A stretch of 64,000 nt of DNA from Flagellimonas marinaquae (lineage in GTDB: Bacteria > Bacteroidota > Bacteroidia > Flavobacteriales > Flavobacteriaceae), in NCBI RefSeq assembly GCF_003992675.1, contig NZ_RZMZ01000007.1, forward strand, positions 434,001-498,000, in the 5' to 3' direction. Made by a program: the position numbers and the translations under genes. This document shows positions 26,948-35,768 of this stretch, piece after piece (the first letter of the stretch is position 1; every line of letters starts with the position of its first letter). The notes beneath the pieces are model-generated. The model was not told where the DNA came from. It saw only the letters and a list, made by a program, of their open reading frames with translations, and did no database searches.

Positions 26948-27205
26948 GGATTATTCTTCACATAGTGCTAAAATTATGTGTTAATGGATAATCAGCACGT
27001 ATAACTGGTATGAAAATCAAAATCAAGGGGAAAAGCTACATTTTTTAAGAGTATCAAAATCAAAAAACAAGAAAAGGATTACAAAGGGTTCAAATACCAC
27101 AAACCAATTATACATAAAATGATGCAGTTCATACATAGAACCCCGATCCCGTATTTGTTGTTAATTATCTTCGGCCTGACTAAATAACCAATAGTTAATG
27201 AAGCC
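26948..27205. other. Intergenic stretch, no feature recognised
   Basis: AT-rich sequence upstream of the two-component operon. No gene or clear structure seen. Confidence 0.4.
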
Positions 27206-27325
27206 ATGCGGAAATGTGTCGTTTTGTTCTTGATTTTTGTGGTCGTGTTGATCTTAGCCTCTGTGTCAGAGAAGAAAGAAGCTCAATGGAACACGGACTG
27301 GAAAGAAATGGCAGCTAGGAAATAG
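27206..27325 (+). CDS. Possible 39-residue single-helix membrane peptide
   Basis: ATG at 27206 to TAG at 27325 encodes 39 residues. A basic start MRKC is followed by a strongly hydrophobic helix (VVLFLIFVVVLILASV) and a charged tail rich in Lys, Glu and Trp (WNTDWKEMAARK). The layout resembles small membrane proteins rather than random sequence. No homolog is recognised and no strong promoter was found. The + strand terminator at 27561-27600 suggests a transcript in this direction. It may be non-coding. Confidence 0.35.
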   Translation: MRKCVVLFLIFVVVLILASVSEKKEAQWNTDWKEMAARK

Positions 27326-27560
27326 CATGGGTTACACTTGTTCTTTAAAATTTTGTATTACCAATAACGGTACGGCCACAGCAACCAATCATCTGATTGT
27401 ATAAACCGCTTGCACAATTCATCTTTGATCAAGGTGTGATTCAGATTTGATTTTAGGTTTCGGGGGAACTACCTAGGACAGAAAAGAATCTTTTAAACCA
27501 AGATTGAAGAGGCCGTACTCTTTGGTAATAAGTGGCTTATGCCAGTTCATCATAAAAGTT

Positions 27561-27600
27561 AGACCAAGCAGGGATGTCGTTATCCTTCTTGGTCTTTTTT
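27561..27600 (+). terminator. Terminator in a gene-poor region
   Basis: AGACCAAG (27561-27568) and CTTGGTCT (27588-27595) form an 8-bp stem with a 19-base loop, then a T run. No standard gene precedes it on the + strand, so it may end the small ORF transcript or a small RNA. The stretch 27601-27898 shows no further feature. Confidence 0.6.
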
Positions 27601-27947
27601 GTTTGCAGAAAGCCGTCCCCATTATTTATTCCAATGCTACGCTTTCCTCTAGATGTCAACATTTTATGTTAAAAACTTTATCCGTGTTTGCAGCATACAC
27701 GCTTTAGAATTTGACCGTATTTTTAAATCTTTGTCCAGCCTAATGAAGGGATTCATTTTCCATTAAAAGGTAATACATAAAGGTTAACTGGAAAGGTCTG
27801 GAATTTTATCAAAGTAAGGTATTTTTTTGATCACCAGTTTTGGTACTGCATTTCAGTACGTGTGATAGTGTTTATTGATTTAATACCTCGGACAAGTTCA
27901 CCCCACAATAGAACATTCCGGGGTATTTTTTTTATGATTAGGGATAC

Positions 27948-27979
27948 AAAAAAGCCTCCGAGTTCGGAGGCTTTTTTTT
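27948..27979. terminator. Bidirectional terminator after the dehydrogenase operon
   Basis: AAAAAGCCTCCG, loop AGTT, CGGAGGCTTTTTTTT. It ends the minus-strand GMC/subunit 3 unit 20 bases past its stop. Confidence 0.85.
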
Positions 27980-27998
27980 GATTTCAATGCGGTGAAAT

Positions 27999-28652
27999 TT
28001 ACAAGGACCATGCTTTTCCGCCGGTCAACGTCTGTAAATCGCCACAGGGTATGTATTCCCCGGGTATTGGAGCATAGGCCAATACCTCTTCGCCGACATA
28101 TTCTGAAGATTTGTAGGCCCAAGTGGCCAAACCTCTTAAATCGTTGGCAAAGGAGAAACGGACGACCTCGTCATCCAGCATGCCTTCGCCACCTTCCATA
28201 ATGGCCTCCATGTAGTTCATGATGGCTTCGGAATGGGCTTCTTCTTCCTCTTTTGTTCTTTTTCTTAAGTACGTTTTCAAGGCTGGTTCTATGTCTGCTG
28301 GTTCTACGTCCATCAGTGCTTCTTTGCCGGAATCGGTAAGAACCTTGTCGTAGAAATTGTTCATTTGCATCATTACAAACTCCCTTTGCTCCAACGGCAT
28401 TACCTCGTCCAAATATGCGTCAATGAACACGTGTACGTTCATCTCGGTAGCGGAGGGTGTATCCGTTTTTGGTAGAATTACGTCCAAGGTCTGTGCAAGG
28501 GCGTAACCCTGTTCTTTGCTAAGGAAGCTTGGTGTCCATTCAGCAAATGCAGGCTTGTCCTTACAACTCTGTAAAAGCGAGAGCAGGGTTGGGGTGGCAA
28601 CGGCATATCCGAAAGCCAATCCCATATTTTTGAGTGCTAATCTTCTTTCCAT
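27999..28652 (-). CDS. Gluconate 2-dehydrogenase subunit 3-like, Tat/lipoprotein
   Basis: Small subunit (217 residues) of a GMC-type dehydrogenase. The N-terminus MERRLALKNMGLAFGYAV has a twin-Arg pair, and a possible lipobox LLQSC places a lipidated Cys at 30. The body matches the gluconate_2-dh3 family (FLSKEQGYALAQTLDVILPKTDTPSA). In known enzymes of this type the small subunit carries the Tat signal for the large flavin subunit, which lacks one; here too the partner has no signal. The ATG overlaps the partner's stop by one base (TAATG), so stoichiometric translation is likely. No cytochrome c gene is adjacent. Confidence 0.85.
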   Translation of the reverse strand: MERRLALKNMGLAFGYAVATPTLLSLLQSCKDKPAFAEWTPSFLSKEQGYALAQTLDVILPKTDTPSATEMNVHVFIDAYLDEVMPLEQREFVMMQMNNFYDKVLTDSGKEALMDVEPADIEPALKTYLRKRTKEEEEAHSEAIMNYMEAIMEGGEGMLDDEVVRFSFANDLRGLATWAYKSSEYVGEEVLAYAPIPGEYIPCGDLQTLTGGKAWSL

Positions 28653-30370
28653 TATATATTACCTTTTTTAAGTTCTTGGGCGGCGTGGTTGGCAGCCCTT
28701 GCAGTAAATGCCATATAGGTCAACGAAGGGTTCACACAACTGGCAGAGGTCATAAACGCTCCATCGGTCACGTATACGTTCTCACATCCATGCACCTGGT
28801 TGTTCCCGTTTACCACGGAGGTCTTTGGGTCGCTTCCCATACGGGCGGTTCCCATTTCGTGGATACCAAGACCGAGGGCGTAGGGTGCGTCAAAAGGAGT
28901 AATGTCCTTTGCACCGGCTTTCTCAAGCATTTGAACCGCTTGGTCCTGCATATCCTTGCGCATATTGAGTTCATTCTCACGGATTTCCGCATCAAAGGTA
29001 ACGGTAGGCAGTCCCCATTGATCTTTTTTATCGTAATCCAAGGTCATTTTGTTTTCGTGGTAAGGTAGTACCTCACCAAAAGCATTGATGCTAAAGTTCC
29101 AACCACCTGGGGTCAGCACGGCATCTTTATACTCTTTACCAAAGGATGCTTCAGCGACCAATTCTTCGTAATTGCCCCTGCTTGCACCTCCTTGGTAGCC
29201 ATAACCTCGCTTAAAGGAACTTACATCGGAGTCACCGCCCAAGTTTCTAAATCTTGGAATGTAAACGCCATTGGGTTTTCTGCCCTTATAATATTTGTCT
29301 TCGAATCCATCAAACTTACCGGAAGCGCCTACTTGGAAGTGGTGGTCCATCAAGTTATGGCCTAGTTCACCGGAATCGTTACCCATTCCATTGGGGAATC
29401 GGTCCGATCTGGATTGCATCAAAATGGAAGTGGATGCAACCGCAGAAGCACAAAGGAAAATCACTTTGGCCTTGAATTCATAAGCTTCTTTGGTTTCCCT
29501 ATCAATAACTTTTACGCCCGTGGCCTTTTTGGTGTTGGGGTCGTAAATGATTTCGTGAACAATAGAGTCCGGTCTTAGGGTAAGGTTTCCAGTGCGCTCC
29601 GCAACTGGTAGCGTAGAGGAAACACTGCTAAAGTATGCTCCGAAAGGACATCCTCTAATACAACGGTTCCTAAATTGGCAACGCACACGGCCATCGCCTT
29701 CAAATTGCTTATCGCTATTAATGTGGGCAACCCTTCCTGCAGTGATCACACGACCATTGAAGTGCTCTGCCACTTTGCCGCGCACCAAATCTTCTACACA
29801 GTTGAGCTCCATCATCGGCTCAAATTTGCCATCAGGCAATTGTGGCAAGCCCAGATTTTCGCCGGAAACACCTATAAAACTTTCCACTTTATCGTACCAA
29901 GGGGCTATGTCCTTATAGCGAACAGGCCAATCCACGGCAATACCTTCATTCTTGTTGGCTGTAAAATCGATATCGCTCCAGCGGTAACTATGGCGACCCC
30001 ACATAATGGAACGCCCACCTACATGGTAGCCGCGCATCCAATCGAATCGCTTTACTTCGTTATACGGGTGGTCCAAGTCGTTTACGAACCAATGCTTGGA
30101 TGCAGCAGATGTGGTATACCCAGTTCTGGATTGCTTTTCTTGCTGTTTAATGTCTTCTCGGGTTGCCTGCCCTGCATGGGGAAAATCCCACGGGTCCTTA
30201 TTGGCTGTTGGGTAATCGTCGCGGTGCTTCACCATGGGCCCACGCTCCAAGACCAAGGTCTTGAGACCGTTTTCGCACAATTCTTTGGCAGCCCATCCTC
30301 CACTGATGCCCGTACCTACCACAATGGCATCGTAGGATTCCTGCTCTTGATTGTAATAAAATTTACTCAT
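28652..30370 (-). CDS. GMC oxidoreductase, FAD-dependent sugar (glycoside 3-) dehydrogenase candidate
   Basis: Flavin subunit of 572 residues. The FAD-binding GxGxxG is VVGTGISGGWAAKEL (about 17-31), followed by the acidic LERG. Cys231, Cys237 and Cys241 (RCQFRNRCIRGCPFGAY) could hold an iron-sulfur cluster as described for FAD glucose and glucoside dehydrogenases. Catalytic residues are in HEMGTARMG and CVNPSLTYMAF near the C-terminus. It has no signal peptide, consistent with export together with the Tat-bearing subunit 3 encoded next. Oxidation of sugar C3 is inferred from neighbouring DUF1080 and epimerase genes; gluconate or another polyol is possible. Confidence 0.85.
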   Translation of the reverse strand: MSKFYYNQEQESYDAIVVGTGISGGWAAKELCENGLKTLVLERGPMVKHRDDYPTANKDPWDFPHAGQATREDIKQQEKQSRTGYTTSAASKHWFVNDLDHPYNEVKRFDWMRGYHVGGRSIMWGRHSYRWSDIDFTANKNEGIAVDWPVRYKDIAPWYDKVESFIGVSGENLGLPQLPDGKFEPMMELNCVEDLVRGKVAEHFNGRVITAGRVAHINSDKQFEGDGRVRCQFRNRCIRGCPFGAYFSSVSSTLPVAERTGNLTLRPDSIVHEIIYDPNTKKATGVKVIDRETKEAYEFKAKVIFLCASAVASTSILMQSRSDRFPNGMGNDSGELGHNLMDHHFQVGASGKFDGFEDKYYKGRKPNGVYIPRFRNLGGDSDVSSFKRGYGYQGGASRGNYEELVAEASFGKEYKDAVLTPGGWNFSINAFGEVLPYHENKMTLDYDKKDQWGLPTVTFDAEIRENELNMRKDMQDQAVQMLEKAGAKDITPFDAPYALGLGIHEMGTARMGSDPKTSVVNGNNQVHGCENVYVTDGAFMTSASCVNPSLTYMAFTARAANHAAQELKKGNI

Positions 30371-30506
30371 TTATTCGGATTGTTTATTTGCTAAATGTAT
30401 TAATTATTAAATTAATTTTCTACATTTAAACCCTATGTTTATTGAGAATTCAGCACTATAACGTTATAGTTTTTGGGTTCTCGAAGAAATTAACCAACGT
30501 AAAAAT

Positions 30507-31505
30507 ATGAACAAAAGTAGTTTAGCACAGAAAAGTATCGTCACCTTGATCGCAGTGGCTTTTTTGGGATTTTATTCCTGTAAACAGAATCCGAAGAAGG
30601 AAACGGAAGATGAAACCGCTACCGAAGAAGTGGCTGTTGAAGCGTCGAAACCAGACATCAAACTTTCTTTGGCCCAATGGTCCATGCACAAAATGATACT
30701 CGAGGAAGGCGTGGATCCTTATAGTTTTGCCGAAAAAGCTAGCGAGTGGGGTTTTGAAGGACTGGAATATGTGAGCGGCCTGTACTACAAGGAACTTGAA
30801 GCGGCCGATTTTTCAGAAGAAGCCATGAACAGCTGGGTGGAGAAGAGCAAGGCTGAAAGTGAAAAGTACGGCTTAAAGAATCTGTTGATCATGGTGGACG
30901 GACAAGGCGATATCGCTGTTCCGGACGAAGCAGAGAGAGCAAAAGCTGTGGAAAACCATTACAAATGGGTAGATGCCGCCGCCGCATTGGGCTGTCACTC
31001 CATCCGTGTCAACCTGAACGGCAGCATGGAGCCCGAAGTATGGATGCCAGCATCCGTTGCCGGACTTACACAATTGGCTACCTATGCCAAGGACAAGAAT
31101 ATCAATATTATTGTGGAAAACCACGGAGGACCATCATCCAATGCCCAATTATTGGCTGAAGTGATGGAAAAAGTAGGTATGGAGAACTGCGGTACCTTGC
31201 CCGATTTTGGAAACTTCTGCATCAAAAGAGAAGCTGGCGACTACTATTCGTCCAAATGTCTGGAAGAGTACGATCGCTATAAAGGAACCAAAGAATTGAT
31301 GCCTTATGCCAAAGGAGTAAGCGCCAAATCTTACAGTTTTGATGAGCAAGGAAATGAAACACGGGTAGATTACCCAAGAATCATGGAAATTGTGCTCGAT
31401 TCCGGATATGAAGGTTTTGTGGGAGTTGAATACGAAGGCTCCGAATTGAGTGAAGAAGAAGGTATTTTGGCCACCAAAAGACTCTTGGAAAGAATATTGG
31501 AGTAA
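30507..31505 (+). CDS. Lipoprotein sugar phosphate isomerase/epimerase-like TIM barrel
   Basis: A 332-residue xylose isomerase-like TIM-barrel protein. The lipobox FYSC puts the lipidated Cys at 25, followed by a Glu-rich linker, so the enzyme should sit in the periplasm, where phosphorylated sugars are unlikely substrates. Barrel motifs: LSLAQWSMH, FEGLEYVSG, NIIVENHGGPSS, LPDFGNFC and GFVGVEYEG; the Glu, Asp, His and Glu of these strands would bind a metal. Divergent from the GMC gene across 136 bases. A role as 3-keto-sugar isomerase or lyase is inferred from the locus. Confidence 0.85.
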   Translation: MNKSSLAQKSIVTLIAVAFLGFYSCKQNPKKETEDETATEEVAVEASKPDIKLSLAQWSMHKMILEEGVDPYSFAEKASEWGFEGLEYVSGLYYKELEAADFSEEAMNSWVEKSKAESEKYGLKNLLIMVDGQGDIAVPDEAERAKAVENHYKWVDAAAALGCHSIRVNLNGSMEPEVWMPASVAGLTQLATYAKDKNINIIVENHGGPSSNAQLLAEVMEKVGMENCGTLPDFGNFCIKREAGDYYSSKCLEEYDRYKGTKELMPYAKGVSAKSYSFDEQGNETRVDYPRIMEIVLDSGYEGFVGVEYEGSELSEEEGILATKRLLERILE

Positions 31506-31528
31506 TCCGATCAACGATGAATGGGTAG

Positions 31529-31971
31529 ATGAAGGGATTTTTTCAACAGCTCTTCGATTACAATTTTTTTGTAACAAAAAAATGATTGAACAATGCAGTG
31601 GTCCGGACAAGGTTCCGGACAACTGCATTAGACTTTTTAGTCACATACTCAATGCCCATCATATTTGGAACCAAAGAATATTGGGGAATACCTCCGATTT
31701 TGGGGTTTGGGACCTGCATAAGGTCGAAATGTGGGAAGATGTCCATTACGACAACCAACGGAGCACTTTTGAAATTGTTTCCAAAACGGATGCTTTCGAA
31801 AATCGGGTGGAATACACCAATAGCGAGGGCAAGGTATTCACCAACGAAGTCAAGGACATACTTTTTCATATCATCAATCATTCAACCCACCACCGGGGAC
31901 AAATGATGAGTGCATTCCGCGATGCGGGGCGCACGCCAGAACCTTTGGATTATATTTTTTACAAAAGATAG
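31529..31971 (+). CDS. DinB-family protein, reading frame broken by a -1 shift at T7/A7
   Basis: The natural start is ATG 31529, 24 bases after the previous stop. It encodes MKGFFQQLFDYNFF, the usual first helix of DinB proteins, then hits TGA at 31583. The rest of the protein is in the -1 frame: CNKKMIEQC, LFSHILNAHHIWN, then FHIINHSTHHRGQ with the metal-binding histidines, to the end at 31971. Joining the frames at the T7 run (31564-31570) gives about 147 residues, the normal length; the A7 run at 31576-31582 is a second possible slip site. Without a shift, ATG 31582 would give 129 residues lacking helix 1. The cause could be slippage, mutation or a sequencing error. DinB proteins are metal-dependent thiol-transferase-like folds of varied roles. 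Confidence 0.75.
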
Positions 31972-31993
31972 AAACCGCTAACGTATAGTTTAC

Positions 31994-33250
31994 ATGAATA
32001 GCAAAATCAAACTCCAACTTTCCTTTATGATGTTCCTCGAATTTTTTATCTGGGGAGGTTGGTTTGTTACCTTAGGAATTTATCTGCCAAACAGTTTGGG
32101 TGCAAGTGGCAGCGAAACCGCCCTTGCGTATTCAAGCCAATCCTGGGGAGCCATTATTGCCCCGTTTATCATCGGGCTTATAGCAGACAGGTATTTTAAC
32201 GCAGAGCGTATTTTGGGCGTGCTCCATTTGATTGGGGCCTTCCTCATGTACCAAATGGCCTCGGCCGACGATATTTCTATATTTGTACCTTATGTTTTTG
32301 GTTATATGATAGCCTATATGCCGACATTGGCATTGGTCAACTCCGTTTCCTTCAACCAAATGAAGGACCCATCCAAGGAATTTGCTTTTATCCGAGTGTT
32401 TGGTACCATCGGTTGGATCATTGCCGGTTTGGTATTTATCAGTTTGATATTTCAATGGGATTCTCCCGAAAATATAGCCAACGGAGCATTGCGGAACACC
32501 TTTATCATGACTGCCATTGCCTCGGCCATTTTGGGAGTGTTCAGTTTTACCCTTCCTAAAACACCTCCAAAGGTGGACAAAGAAGAAAAAGTGTCCATTT
32601 CGGAAATATTGGGACTCGATGCACTAAAGCTTTTAAATGATAGGAACTACTTGATTTTCTTTATAGCCTCCGTTCTGATTTGTATTCCCCTAGGATTCTA
32701 TTATCAGCATGCGGGTCAATATTTAGGAGAGATCGGAGCTTCTATAAACGTAGTGGGTTCGGAAGTAGGACCTGCCGGTATGATGACCATCGGACAGATA
32801 TCCGAGGTCCTGTTCATGCTTTTGCTGCCCTTTTTCTTTAAAAAGTTTGGATTTAAGAAAACCATTTTAGTGGGAATGATTGCCTGGCTCGTGCGATATG
32901 TGTTGTTTGCCTATGGGAACACGGGCGAATTGATATTTATGCTCATCATCGGGATTGCCTTGCACGGTATCTGCTATGACTTTTTCTTTGTATCCGGTCA
33001 AATTTATACCGATACCAAGGCAGGTGAAAAATACAAGAGTGCTGCACAAGGATTGATTACCCTGGCCACCTATGGAGTGGGCATGTTGATTGGATTCTGG
33101 GTGGCAGGTCAAATTGTGGACACCTATCAACTGCCCGATAATACCCACGATTGGGTAAGTGTGTGGAGGTTCCCAGCGTTCTTTGCCCTTGCGGTCGGAA
33201 TCCTTTTTGCCGTACTTTTTAAAAATGAAAAAGTAGAATATAAATCTTAG
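31994..33250 (+). CDS. MFS transporter, nucleoside:H+ symporter family (NupG/XapB-like)
   Basis: A 418-residue transporter with twelve predicted helices. The N-terminus LSFMMFLEFFIWGGWFVTLGIYL is characteristic of the Nuc_H_symport family, and FIIGLIADRYFNAERILG is the helix 2-3 loop. In Bacteroidota loci such members often sit with sugar oxidoreductase and isomerase genes, so a glycoside or keto-sugar is a possible cargo. Nucleoside transport is the family's known activity. Same strand and near neighbour of the next transporter gene. Confidence 0.85.
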   Translation: MNSKIKLQLSFMMFLEFFIWGGWFVTLGIYLPNSLGASGSETALAYSSQSWGAIIAPFIIGLIADRYFNAERILGVLHLIGAFLMYQMASADDISIFVPYVFGYMIAYMPTLALVNSVSFNQMKDPSKEFAFIRVFGTIGWIIAGLVFISLIFQWDSPENIANGALRNTFIMTAIASAILGVFSFTLPKTPPKVDKEEKVSISEILGLDALKLLNDRNYLIFFIASVLICIPLGFYYQHAGQYLGEIGASINVVGSEVGPAGMMTIGQISEVLFMLLLPFFFKKFGFKKTILVGMIAWLVRYVLFAYGNTGELIFMLIIGIALHGICYDFFFVSGQIYTDTKAGEKYKSAAQGLITLATYGVGMLIGFWVAGQIVDTYQLPDNTHDWVSVWRFPAFFALAVGILFAVLFKNEKVEYKS

Positions 33251-33277
33251 GTACAACCAAAACCAACTAACACAAAC

Positions 33278-34516
33278 ATGAAAAACGTAAACAAGAACCA
33301 GCTTTTTATTGCGGCCTGTATTTCACTGGTCGTTACATCCATGACCTTTGCCATTCGGGCGGGCATTTTGACCCAGCTGGGGGAAGAGTTCGAACTTTCC
33401 AACCAACAATTGGGTTGGATCAATAGTATGGCATTTTTTGGATTCCCGATTGCCATGATCTTTGGGGGTCTACTTTACAACAAGGTTGGAGCCCGTAAAC
33501 TTATGGTAGCCGCCTTTGTGTGCCATTTACTGGGCTTGGTGCTCACCATTGTGGCCGGAGGGTTCTGGACGCTGATTATTTCCACGTTCTTTATCGGTTT
33601 TGCCAATGGTTCTGTGGAAGCTGCCTGTAACCCTATGATAGCCGACATGTACACCAAAAACCGCACAGCGATGCTCAACAAATTCCACGTATGGTTTCCA
33701 GGAGGTATCGTAATCGGGTCCTTGATTTCCAAGTTCATGACAGATTTTGGAATGGGCTGGCAATTGCAGATAGGGGTCATGTTGATACCTACTTTCATTT
33801 ACGGCTACATGTTCTTTAAGCAACAGTTCCCAGAAAGCGAACATATCGAGACGGATACCACCAAAAACATCAAAGGTCTTGCCGACCCCTTGTTCATCTT
33901 TATCATGATTTGTATGACCTTGACGGCCATTTCCGAATTTGGCCCTCAGCAATGGGTAGAGCGTATTCTTGGAAACTCTGGAGCAAGCCCCATGTTGGTG
34001 TTGGCCATGGTAACGGGCATTATGGCCATTGGCCGATATTTTGCCGGGCCCATTGTGCATCGCATCAACCCGATAGGTGTACTGCTCATGTCTGCCGTAG
34101 TGACTACCGCCGCGGTATATAGTATGAGCATTGCCGAAGGATCCATGATCTATTTGGCAGCCATTTTATTTGCTTTGGGAGTTTGTTATTTTTGGCCTAC
34201 CATGATTGGATTTACCTCTGAGTATCTGCCCAAAACAGGTGCTTTGGGAATGTCGCTGGTAGGGGGAGCGGGCATGTTTGCCACTTCCATTTGGCAACCT
34301 GTAATCGGGGGATGGCTGGACACCGCAAAAAATGAGGCGCTGGCCTCTGGTTTGGCCGACCAAGTGGCCGAACTTACCGCAGGAAAGGCGACCTTGGGGA
34401 AAATGATGTTTTTCCCGCTCGCGGTAGCGGTACTGTTCTTCATTTTGTTCCTTTTGCGAAAAAAGCTTGAAGAGCGAAGAGTGCCCCAGGGACATGCAAC
34501 GGAAGAAATTGTTTAA
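33278..34516 (+). CDS. MFS transporter (sugar transporter-like)
   Basis: A 412-residue transporter with twelve predicted helices. The loop after helix 2 is GLLYNKVGARKLM, close to the classical MFS motif GxLxDrxGrr. NPMIADMYTKNRTAMLNKFHVWFPGG matches the fucose/glucose permease-like group. It lies 27 bases after the other transporter and 19 bases before the Gfo/Idh gene, so all three probably form an operon that imports and processes an oxidised sugar. The substrate is not known. Confidence 0.82.
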   Translation: MKNVNKNQLFIAACISLVVTSMTFAIRAGILTQLGEEFELSNQQLGWINSMAFFGFPIAMIFGGLLYNKVGARKLMVAAFVCHLLGLVLTIVAGGFWTLIISTFFIGFANGSVEAACNPMIADMYTKNRTAMLNKFHVWFPGGIVIGSLISKFMTDFGMGWQLQIGVMLIPTFIYGYMFFKQQFPESEHIETDTTKNIKGLADPLFIFIMICMTLTAISEFGPQQWVERILGNSGASPMLVLAMVTGIMAIGRYFAGPIVHRINPIGVLLMSAVVTTAAVYSMSIAEGSMIYLAAILFALGVCYFWPTMIGFTSEYLPKTGALGMSLVGGAGMFATSIWQPVIGGWLDTAKNEALASGLADQVAELTAGKATLGKMMFFPLAVAVLFFILFLLRKKLEERRVPQGHATEEIV

Positions 34517-34535
34517 TAATTATAAAGAGTAGAAA

Positions 34536-35672
34536 ATGCCAAAAAAGATTAGACTAGGAATTCTTGGTGGAGGAGGGGACTCCCTAATTGGTGTGCTGCA
34601 CCGGGTAGCATCCTTCATCAATGACAACTACGAAATAGTGGGGGCGGTCTTTAATCCAAACCATGAGGACAGTATTGCCTTTGCCAAAGAGATAGATATC
34701 CCTACCAACCGTATCTATAAAGATTTTGATACGTTGGTCGAGGAGGAAATGAAGTTGCCGGAAGATGAACGTATTCAGGTATGCTCTATTCTCACGCCGA
34801 ACTTTCTTCATTTTCCCATGGCGAAAAAGCTGTTGGACCACGGGTTCCATGTCATTTGCGAAAAACCGATGACCACGACCTACGAAGAAGCTAAGATTTT
34901 ACAGGAGACCCTTAAAAAAGCAGGGACCGTTTTCGCGGTGACCCACACCTATACAGGATATCCTATGGTGCGACAAATGAGGGAGATGATCAAGGAAGGC
35001 GTTATTGGAAAAGTACATAAGGTAGACGCCCAATACTATCAAGGTTGGATGAACCCCATTATCCACGATAAGGAAAAAAGAGGCAGTGTGTGGAGGCTCG
35101 ACCCCAAAAAAGCCGGCATCAGCTCTTGTATGGGAGATATTGGAGTGCATGCCTTCAACATGATTGAGTTCACTACCGGATTACAGGTACAATCACTCCT
35201 GTGCGACTTCAATTATATGTATGACGACAACGTAATGGACATGGACGGTACGGCACTTATCCGAATGGACAAGAACGTAAAAGGGGTCATTAGGGCCAGC
35301 CAAGTGGCCACCGGTGAAGAAAACAACCTTAGCATTGCCATTTATGGTCAAAAAGGAGGATTGAAATGGGAACAGGAAAACCCCAACTATCTCTATAAGC
35401 TGAACGATCCAGAGCCGTTGCAAGTGTATAAACCGGGTCACCCATACAATTCCGAACTTTCTTTGGACGGAACCAAATTACCGCCAGGACACCCAGAAGG
35501 TATTTTTGATGCCATGGCCAATATTTACCTTGGCGTGGCCAAAGCCATTCGAGGCGAGGAATACAATAGTGGTGAGTTCCCTACCATGAACGATGGCGTT
35601 AGGGGCCTTAATTTTATCGAGAATACCGTTGCTTCCCACAAACAAGGAAATATTTGGGTAGATATGGATTGA
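34536..35672 (+). CDS. Gfo/Idh/MocA family oxidoreductase (cytoplasmic)
   Basis: A 378-residue NAD(P)-dependent oxidoreductase without a signal peptide. The nucleotide-binding loop is ILGGGGDSLIG, and the family motif is CEKPMTTTYEEA with the catalytic Lys. The C-terminal domain has KKAGISSCMGDIGVHAFNMIEF, whose GDIGVHA His is in the active-site region. Substrate is probably a sugar or keto-sugar brought in by the adjacent transporters. A different member of the family, Tat-exported, is encoded at 15.7-17.1 kb. Confidence 0.87.
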   Translation: MPKKIRLGILGGGGDSLIGVLHRVASFINDNYEIVGAVFNPNHEDSIAFAKEIDIPTNRIYKDFDTLVEEEMKLPEDERIQVCSILTPNFLHFPMAKKLLDHGFHVICEKPMTTTYEEAKILQETLKKAGTVFAVTHTYTGYPMVRQMREMIKEGVIGKVHKVDAQYYQGWMNPIIHDKEKRGSVWRLDPKKAGISSCMGDIGVHAFNMIEFTTGLQVQSLLCDFNYMYDDNVMDMDGTALIRMDKNVKGVIRASQVATGEENNLSIAIYGQKGGLKWEQENPNYLYKLNDPEPLQVYKPGHPYNSELSLDGTKLPPGHPEGIFDAMANIYLGVAKAIRGEEYNSGEFPTMNDGVRGLNFIENTVASHKQGNIWVDMD

Positions 35673-35691
35673 TTTACCATCTACCTAACAT

Positions 35692-35768
35692 GTGGCTGTT
35701 TGAAAAAAGCGAAGTAAACCTGAAAAAGTTGAGGTTGAAAAACTTGTTTCAGGCAGCCATTACTTTTT
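35692..35768. repeat. Inverted-repeat element/terminator between convergent genes
   Basis: TGGCTGTTTGAAA (from 35692) and TTTCAGGCAGCCA (ending 35759) pair almost fully, followed by a T run. The end sequences resemble those of the nested element at 15569-15701 (GGC-TRT-...-GCA-GCC), suggesting one repeat family. The structure covers the stop codon of the minus-strand gene. Confidence 0.5.

Noticed and set aside
27504..27707. 67-codon + strand frame
   Set aside because: Runs straight through the terminator hairpin at 27561-27600 and has no family or membrane pattern.
31450..31971. DinB frame starting at ATG 31450
   Set aside because: It overlaps the end of the isomerase gene by 56 bases and its first 35 residues (WPPKDSWKEYW and on) do not resemble DinB, whereas ATG 31529 in the other frame gives the true first helix.
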